DNA from: Anaerolineae bacterium
GTDB lineage: Bacteria > Chloroflexota > Anaerolineae > Aggregatilineales > Phototrophicaceae
Assembly: GCA_016788965.1 (NCBI GenBank)
Contig: JAEUQZ010000003.1
Location: forward strand, 1-32,854
Direction of reading: 5' to 3'
DNA: 32,854 bases
Made by a program: the position numbers and the translations under genes. Positions 25,439 to 32,854 of the stretch are shown piece after piece. Each line of letters begins with the position of its first letter. The stretch's first letter is position 1. The notes under the pieces are model-generated. The model saw nothing but the letters and a program-made list of their open reading frames with translations. It ran no database searches and was not told where the DNA came from.

Positions 25439-25468
25439 ATTCTACATGACGACATGCGCGCCCCGCAA
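25439..25468 (-). promoter_or_regulatory. Candidate promoter for the minus-strand unknown/MDR/flavodoxin operon
   Basis: On the minus strand TTGCGG (25463-25468) and TAGAAT (25439-25444) are 18 bases apart, ending 54 bases before the GTG start. It diverges from the rho promoter. Confidence 0.35.
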
Positions 25469-25538
25469 CCGATGTCAAACGTATCCAGTCACGACCGCCA
25501 ACGCGATGAATGCTCGCACCGCTGCTCAAAAAACTCTC

Positions 25539-25567
25539 TTGCCGAACGCTCGAACTTATGCTATAGT
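25539..25567 (+). promoter_or_regulatory. Candidate sigma-70-type promoter of rho
   Basis: TTGCCG (25539-25544) and TATAGT (25562-25567) are separated by exactly 17 bases. Transcription would start near 25,574, leaving a leader of about 200 bases before the rho start. Long rho leaders are known to carry attenuation-type self-control in other bacteria. Confidence 0.55.
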
Positions 25568-25774
25568 GCCAAACTAAGGATAGACCACACTCTTCCTTCA
25601 TCAAACGTCTGCACCAGTACTCATTCACTCGAATACGTTTAGGCAGCGGTAGCGAGACGTACCCGACGTGACGGTCGTAAACTCGCCTGGAAGCTCCCCG
25701 GATTCATCCGTAACACCTGTTCGGATTCCTATCCTTTATCGTGAAACGCATCTCACCCTCGGAGTCTCATCAAA

Positions 25775-27064
25775 ATGGATATCGCCCAATTAGAAAAACA
25801 GACGCTGGAAGAACTGCGCCAGATTTCGCGCGAGGCCGGCATCAGCGGCTACAGCCGCCTGAAGAAGCAGGACTTGATCCTGTCGATGCTGCGCTACAAC
25901 GCCGAAAAGCAAGGCTATCAACTGCGCGGCGGTGTGCTGGAAATCGTCGATGATGGCATCGGCTTCCTCCGCGCCGAGCATTATCTGCCCGGCCCCAACG
26001 ACATCTACGTCAGCCAGACGCAGATCAAACGCTTCAACCTGCGTACCGGCGACATGGTGATCGGGCAGGTGCGGTCGCCCAAGGACTCGGAGAAATACTA
26101 CGGGCTGCTGCGGGTGGATGCCGTCAACGGCCTGAACCCCGAAGAAGCCAAGAACCGCCCCAACTTTGAAGACCTCACCCCGATCTATCCGGCAGAACGC
26201 TACAACCTGGAAACCAGCCCGCGCGTCCTTTCGACGCGCCTGCTGAACCTGATCGCGCCGATTGGCCGCGGTCAGCGCGGTTTGATCGTCTCCCCGCCGA
26301 AGGCTGGTAAGACGACCGTGCTGAAGGAAATCGCCAACGCCATCAGCCAGAATTACCCGGAAGTGCATCTGATGATCGCGCTGATCGGTGAGCGGCCAGA
26401 AGAAGTCACCGATATGGATCGCTCGGTCGATGCCGAAGTGATCGCCTCGACTTTCGACGATCCGGTGCAGCATCATGTCCGCGTAGCCGAGATGGCGATC
26501 AACCGCGCCAAGCGGTTGGTCGAGAGCGCCCAGCACGTCGTCGTCATGCTGGACAGCATCACCCGGCTGGCGCGCGCTTATAACCTGGTTGTGCCTAGCA
26601 GCGGCCGCACCCTCTCCGGCGGTTTCGACCCGTCGGCCATTCATCCGCCCAAGCGCATCTTCGGCGCCGGCCGCAATGTGGAAGAGGGTGGCAGCCTGAC
26701 GATCATCGCCACCTGCCTGGTCAACACCGGCAGCAAGATGGATGACCTGATCTACGAAGAGTTCAAGGGCACCGGCAACATGGAACTGATGCTGAACCGC
26801 AAGCTGCAAGAGCGCCGCATCTTCCCGGCTTTCGATATGGAACAATCCTCGACCCGGCGCGAAGAACTCCTGCTCGGCCCAGATGTGATCCAGCGCGTGT
26901 ATACGCTGCGGAACATGATGGCCCACCTTTCCGAGGACGAGGAAACCGGCCCGGTGGGGGCTTACGAGCGCTTCATCAACCAGTTCCGCCAGACGGAAAG
27001 CAACGAAGAGTTCCTCAACTCGCTGCCGGGAACAGGTGGAAATAACTCGCGCAACATGTTCTGA
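25775..27064 (+). CDS. rho: Transcription termination factor Rho
   Basis: The 429-residue length is normal for Rho. It has an N-terminal Rho_N helical domain (about 3-45), a cold-shock-like RNA-binding domain (about 48-125), and a RecA-type ATPase with Walker [10 protein letters not shown] (173-181), the [10 protein letters not shown] block, Walker B region [15 protein letters not shown], and the Q/R-loop region [19 protein letters not shown]. There is no long insertion of the kind found in Actinobacteria. Base composition is visibly richer in GC than the loci to its left. Confidence 0.97.
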   Translation: MDIAQLEKQTLEELRQISREAGISGYSRLKKQDLILSMLRYNAEKQGYQLRGGVLEIVDDGIGFLRAEHYLPGPNDIYVSQTQIKRFNLRTGDMVIGQVRSPKDSEKYYGLLRVDAVNGLNPEEAKNRPNFEDLTPIYPAERYNLETSPRVLSTRLLNLIAPIGRGQRGLIVSPPKAGKTTVLKEIANAISQNYPEVHLMIALIGERPEEVTDMDRSVDAEVIASTFDDPVQHHVRVAEMAINRAKRLVESAQHVVVMLDSITRLARAYNLVVPSSGRTLSGGFDPSAIHPPKRIFGAGRNVEEGGSLTIIATCLVNTGSKMDDLIYEEFKGTGNMELMLNRKLQERRIFPAFDMEQSSTRREELLLGPDVIQRVYTLRNMMAHLSEDEETGPVGAYERFINQFRQTESNEEFLNSLPGTGGNNSRNMF

Positions 27065-27069
27065 TCTGT

Positions 27070-27104
27070 GGGCACAGGAGCAATCCGATGGATCGCTCCT
27101 GCCC
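27070..27104 (+). terminator. Strong hairpin just after rho
   Basis: GGGCACAGGAGC (27070-27081) pairs with GCTCCTGCCC (27095-27104) around one A/C mismatch, and an inner ATCC/GGAT stem closes the top. It begins 6 bases after the rho stop. No T-run follows, so it may act as an mRNA 3' end protector or need Rho. Confidence 0.5.
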
Positions 27105-27282
27105 GATGGTCGCGCCGTTCGACAGACGATCCTCACCAAATACTAAACCGCTTGGGCGGCCCGTGCCGCGCCCCTCTAACATGCTTCTTACGCGCAGGGC
27201 GTTAAGCTGGTGCTGGTGGCAGTGCGTCCAATGGCTGAACGCCGCCGCCTGGTGGGTCGCCGACCCTCTCAGCCTTTACTAA

Positions 27283-27663
27283 ATGGAACGGAAAGCGTTT
27301 CTCATGATTCGACCGACACGCGCTTTCACCCCGCCGACGGATGTCATCGAACTGGCCGACCGGATCGTCGTGCTGGTCGAGATCGCCGGGGTGCGTAATC
27401 AGGACGTGAGCATTACTCTATTGGATCGGCATCTGGTCATCAGCGGGACGCGGGAAAAACCGCAGCACCCCAACCCGGCTTTTCATCAGGTCGAGATCGG
27501 CTACGGGGAATTCCGCATCGCGCTGGATATCCCCTGGATCATCGAGCGGGATGCTGTCAGCGCGAGCTACGATGCCGGTTTCCTGCAAGTTGAACTGCCG
27601 CGCAAAGCGGCCCGCACCGTCCCGGTGGTCGATGTGAATGCTGTCGAAGAAGGCGATAACTGA
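27283..27663 (+). CDS. Hsp20/alpha-crystallin family small heat-shock protein
   Basis: This 126-residue protein has an alpha-crystallin domain from about 20 to 115: [43 protein letters not shown], and the closing strand [10 protein letters not shown]. These are standard features of Hsp20 holdases, which keep unfolding proteins soluble. ATG 27304 ([11 protein letters not shown]) is an alternative start with GGAAAG before it. It ends 2 bases before the lon start, so chaperone and protease are co-expressed. Confidence 0.9.
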   Translation: MERKAFLMIRPTRAFTPPTDVIELADRIVVLVEIAGVRNQDVSITLLDRHLVISGTREKPQHPNPAFHQVEIGYGEFRIALDIPWIIERDAVSASYDAGFLQVELPRKAARTVPVVDVNAVEEGDN

Positions 27664-27665
27664 GC

Positions 27666-30212
<2,547 letters not shown>

Positions 30213-30225
30213 TGTATAGTGAGAA

Positions 30226-30252
30226 GCAGGGGTGAATGATCCTTGCCCCTGC
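30226..30252 (+). terminator. Possible weak terminator hairpin after lon
   Basis: GCAGGGG (30226-30232) pairs with CCCCTGC (30246-30252) over a 13-base loop, 13 bases after the lon stop. It is followed by GTTCTGT, only modestly T-rich. Confidence 0.45.
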
Positions 30253-30288
30253 GTTCTGTGCTGGGCGAAACGAAAGTGAGAGACCTGC

Positions 30289-30651
30289 GTGCCCAAAGTC
30301 ATGATCGTAGATGATGATCGCAACACGGTGAAGCTCCTGCAAACGCTGCTGGAACTGGACGGCTTTGAAGTGCTGATCGCCCCGCGCGGCGCGGATGTGA
30401 TCCCGACCGCCGAACAGAATCCGCCGGACATCTTCCTGATGGATTATCACCTGGCCGATATGGACGGCGTGGACATCATCCGCCTGCTGCGCGCCCACGT
30501 CATCTTTGCGAAGTCGCCCATCATCATGACCTCTGGATTGGATGTTTCCGACGAAGCCATGGAAGCGGGCGCGAACAAATTTCTAATCAAACCCTTCGAG
30601 CCGGGCGATCTGCCGGCGCTGTTCGGCAGCCTGCTCGAAGCCAAAGACTGA
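30289..30651 (+). CDS. Single-domain response regulator (receiver only)
   Basis: This is a 120-residue CheY-like receiver: acidic pair D8-D9 (MIVDDD), phospho-acceptor D52 ([11 protein letters not shown]), T81 (IMTSG) and K101 (LIKPF). There is no output domain, so it must act by binding a partner or in a phosphorelay. It starts with GTG at 30289. No kinase gene adjoins it; the PHP-AlbA_2 gene follows 69 bases later. Confidence 0.92.
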   Translation: MPKVMIVDDDRNTVKLLQTLLELDGFEVLIAPRGADVIPTAEQNPPDIFLMDYHLADMDGVDIIRLLRAHVIFAKSPIIMTSGLDVSDEAMEAGANKFLIKPFEPGDLPALFGSLLEAKD

Positions 30652-30720
30652 ACCCATCCGGTTCGTAGATCGATCTCCATCCTGTCAGAACGCTGCATCA
30701 GGACGGTACAACAAGTGTGA

Positions 30721-32496
30721 GTGAGAAACGTGTCCTCCCGTAAAAAATCGCGGCTGCAGTGGTTCCGAATGGACCTGCATCTGCACACCCCTGCCTCTTC
30801 CGACTATCAGGAACCCCACCTGTCCTATCTCGACATCTTGAGGAAAGCCGAACTGCGCGGCGTAGACATCATCGCCTTCACCGACCACAACACGGTCGGC
30901 GGCTATGCGGCCATGCTGCGCGATGTCGAACGGTTGACCTACCTGCAAGGCCTGGGCCGCGCCCAGCCAGATGAAGTCAAGCGGTTGAGCGAATATCGCC
31001 GCCTGCTGGACAAAATCCTGGTGCTGCCCGGCTTCGAGTTCACTGCCACCTTCGGCTTCCATGTGCTGGGCATCTTTTCGCCCCAGACGCCCATCCGTCA
31101 CCTTGAACACATTCTGCTGAGCCTGAACGTGCCCGCGCATGTCCTCGACGAGGGCAGCAGCGAAGTCGGCGCGTCCTCGGATGTGCTGACGGCCTACCAG
31201 ATGATCGACGAAGCCGGTGGAATCTGCATCGCCGCCCATGCCAACAGCAGCCACGGCGTCGCCATGAAGGGCTTCGATTTCGGCGGGCAGACGCGCATTG
31301 CCTATACCCAGGATCGCCACCTCCATGCGCTGGAAGTGACCGACCTGGGCCGCCGCAGCCGCGATACCACCGAACGTTTCTTCAATGGGACGAAATCCGG
31401 CTATACCCGCCGGATGCGCTGCATCCAGGGATCGGACGCGCACCGCCTGAACAGCATCACCGATAAGAGCGGCAAGCACGTCCAGTACGGCGTGGGCGAC
31501 CGCGTGACCGAGGTGCTGCTTGCGGAGCGCAGCTTCGAGGCGCTGCGCGAGATGTTCCTGGGCACGGATTATTCGCGGACGCGCCCCTACAGCGCCAGCC
31601 TTCAGCCCGTTGATTACATCCAGACGGCACGGGAAGAAGGCGCGACGCTGGTGCAGGCTTTCCACGAAAGCATGACCCGTCACGGCGGGCGGCTGTACGC
31701 TATCATCGCCGATGTCTGCGCCTTCGCCAACACCAACGGCGGCACGATCTACGTCGGGGTCGGCACTGATCCGAAGAAAGCGCCTGTCGGGTTGACCAAT
31801 CCGCAGGAAGGCATCGGCCAGCTTCAGCACGAAATCAGCCGGGCGATCACCCCGAAGCTGGATGTCGAGATCGATGTTCAGGAAACGCAGGGCAAAGCGA
31901 TCATCCGCCTGCAAGTGCCTTCCGGCGATGAACGGCCCTATGCTATCGAAGACAACAAAATCTACGTGCGCGACGAGGCCGAGACCAGCCTGGCCGTCCG
32001 CGACGAGATCGTCAGTCTGGTACAGCAGGGTCTCCACATTCAGCAGCGGGCGGTCGAACCCGCACCTGCGCCTGTGCCGATCCCGCCCGCGCGTCCCGCT
32101 CAAACGCCCGCGCCGCGCCTGGAACCCGCCCGCCCACATAGCGTAGCCGCGCCGACCGGCGGCGTCGAGATCATCGACACCGAAGACCGCGATGGCGAAC
32201 GCTACTTCACCATGCGTGACCTGCGGAACGGCAACATCGTCAAGAACGTCACCCGTTCGTCCGCCCGGCGGCTGTGGCACTATGCCATCAAGCAGGCCGA
32301 GGGCAACGCTGTCCGCCCGGATCGCGTCCAGTGGAACGCGGACATCGGCCTGTGGCAGAAGTACCAGAAGAACGGTGAAACCCGTTACGATCTGGTGCAG
32401 CGGGCAGACGGCAAGGTACGGGTGTACTACGGCGTGACCGAAGCCGGAATGCAGGGCGAGTGGCAGCAGTTCCTCTCGCCGGATGACGGCGAGTAG
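30721..32496 (+). CDS. PHP phosphoesterase - AlbA_2 (Schlafen-like) fusion with unknown C-terminal domain
   Basis: This 591-residue protein starts at GTG 30721, directly after an in-frame stop. The N-terminal PHP domain has metal ligands in DLHLHTPASSD (H20, H22), FTDHN (D55, H56), GFEFT (E106), AAHAN (H173) and GSDAHR (D239, H241). An AlbA_2/Schlafen-like domain spans about 305-435 (FHESMTRHGGRLYAIIADVC, FANTNGGTIYVGV, YVRDEAET). A proline-rich linker (about 446-478) leads to a 110-residue C-terminal domain (RYFTMRDLRNGNIVKNVTR, YGVTEAGMQGEWQQF) that I do not recognise. PHP proteins hydrolyse phosphoesters and AlbA_2 domains bind nucleic acid, so a nucleic-acid-directed phosphoesterase is plausible but inferred. 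Confidence 0.88.
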   Translation: MRNVSSRKKSRLQWFRMDLHLHTPASSDYQEPHLSYLDILRKAELRGVDIIAFTDHNTVGGYAAMLRDVERLTYLQGLGRAQPDEVKRLSEYRRLLDKILVLPGFEFTATFGFHVLGIFSPQTPIRHLEHILLSLNVPAHVLDEGSSEVGASSDVLTAYQMIDEAGGICIAAHANSSHGVAMKGFDFGGQTRIAYTQDRHLHALEVTDLGRRSRDTTERFFNGTKSGYTRRMRCIQGSDAHRLNSITDKSGKHVQYGVGDRVTEVLLAERSFEALREMFLGTDYSRTRPYSASLQPVDYIQTAREEGATLVQAFHESMTRHGGRLYAIIADVCAFANTNGGTIYVGVGTDPKKAPVGLTNPQEGIGQLQHEISRAITPKLDVEIDVQETQGKAIIRLQVPSGDERPYAIEDNKIYVRDEAETSLAVRDEIVSLVQQGLHIQQRAVEPAPAPVPIPPARPAQTPAPRLEPARPHSVAAPTGGVEIIDTEDRDGERYFTMRDLRNGNIVKNVTRSSARRLWHYAIKQAEGNAVRPDRVQWNADIGLWQKYQKNGETRYDLVQRADGKVRVYYGVTEAGMQGEWQQFLSPDDGE

Positions 32497-32508
32497 CCGC
32501 GCCGGAGA

Positions 32509-32854
32509 TCACTCCGCCGGAATCACCACGACCGCCCGCACCGGGAAAGTCCCCATCCCCTTGACCGGAGCCGGAACCGCATAGAAGCGGAAGCTCTGAC
32601 GCGGAACCTGCGCCAGATTGCACATATGCTCGACAATCGGAATGTTGGCAGCCAGCAGCGTCGAATGCACCGGGCGTTCGCCGCTGTCAGTGTTATCGAT
32701 GTTATCGGAGTCGATGCCGACCAGCACGAGCCCCGCGCTGCATGCCGCCCATGGCACGTGGCGCGCCTCGATGGCGACGCGCCCTTGGCGATGCGCTGCG
32801 GCCAGGTCGACCGTGGTGCAGGCAAAGCTCAGCGGCCCGGCAACGGCCTGCAGG
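32509..32854 (-). CDS. Cyclase-family protein (kynurenine formamidase-like), 5' truncated by window edge
   Basis: The minus-strand frame is open from the last bases of the window to the stop at 32509; 114 residues are visible. VLVGIDSDNIDNTDSGERPVHS and GMGTFPVRAV are typical of the C-terminal half of the cyclase family, which includes arylformamidases and metal-dependent hydrolases. The metal-binding HxGTHxDxP motif would lie outside the window. The gene converges on the PHP gene with 12 bases between the stops. A GTG at 32757 is an internal codon, not the start. Confidence 0.8.
   Translation of the reverse strand, partial: LQAVAGPLSFACTTVDLAAAHRQGRVAIEARHVPWAACSAGLVLVGIDSDNIDNTDSGERPVHSTLLAANIPIVEHMCNLAQVPRQSFRFYAVPAPVKGMGTFPVRAVVVIPAE

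Larger units (their letters stand above)
25385..25774. other. 390-base divergent intergenic region upstream of rho
   Basis: It contains a divergent pair of candidate promoters (25439-25468 minus, 25539-25567 plus) and a predicted rho leader of about 200 bases. I saw no credible small gene in it. Confidence 0.55.

Noticed and set aside
25790-27139. 449-codon minus-strand open frame opposite rho
   Set aside because: GC-rich antisense shadow: rho on the other strand has all family motifs, and this frame encodes a low-complexity, His/Gln/Ala/Val-rich product with no recognisable domain.
30685-32280. 531-codon minus-strand open frame opposite the PHP gene
   Set aside because: Antisense shadow; the PHP and AlbA_2 motifs on the plus strand show which frame is real.

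Overview
The window looks like a chromosomal segment of an anaerobic or facultative bacterium, most plausibly a Chloroflexota (Anaerolineae-like) lineage. That call rests on protein style only: the sugar ABC operon with a hybrid AraC-type sensor, the HdrABC-MvhADG cluster, and the PHP/AlbA_2 fusion. No rRNA or other taxonomic marker is present. No tRNA, CRISPR array or intact transposon was seen.

Region 1 (about 1-12,020, + strand) is a beta-1,3-glucan (laminarin-type) utilisation locus. The 3' part of a hybrid histidine kinase/AraC regulator ends at a clear intrinsic terminator. It is followed by a perfect LacI-type operator and a LacI-type gene reduced to its DNA-binding domain. Then come a sugar-binding protein, two ABC permeases, a secreted GH16 endo-beta-1,3-glucanase, a 1157-residue GH94/149/161-type phosphorylase (probably a beta-1,3-glucan phosphorylase) and two GH17 enzymes without signal peptides. 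The proposed logic is outside cleavage by GH16, import through the ABC system (its ATPase is not here), and inside processing by GH17 plus phosphorolysis to glucose-1-phosphate.

Region 2 (about 12,100-12,730) is a gene graveyard: a C-terminal remnant of a second, diverged phosphorylase, and an opposite-strand C-terminal piece of what appears to be a serine recombinase, carrying a perfect 12-bp inverted repeat.

Region 3 (20,964 down to 12,803, - strand) is a tightly packed operon hdrC-hdrB-hdrA-mvhD-mvhG-mvhA, then a hydrogenase maturation protease and two small cyclic-nucleotide-binding-fold proteins. It should encode a group 3c [NiFe]-hydrogenase/heterodisulfide-reductase-type electron-bifurcating complex with its own maturation factor and two possible sensors.

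Region 4 (25,384 down to 21,368, - strand) holds a small unknown protein, then two paralogous zinc-free quinone-oxidoreductase-like proteins that flank a double-flavodoxin protein with a Cys cluster. It ends in a terminator-like hairpin.

Region 5 (25,775-32,496, + strand, visibly more GC-rich) is housekeeping: rho, an Hsp20 chaperone, lon, a single-domain response regulator and a PHP-AlbA_2 fusion with an unrecognised C-terminal domain. A cyclase-family (kynurenine-formamidase-like) gene converges from the right edge and is cut by the window end.
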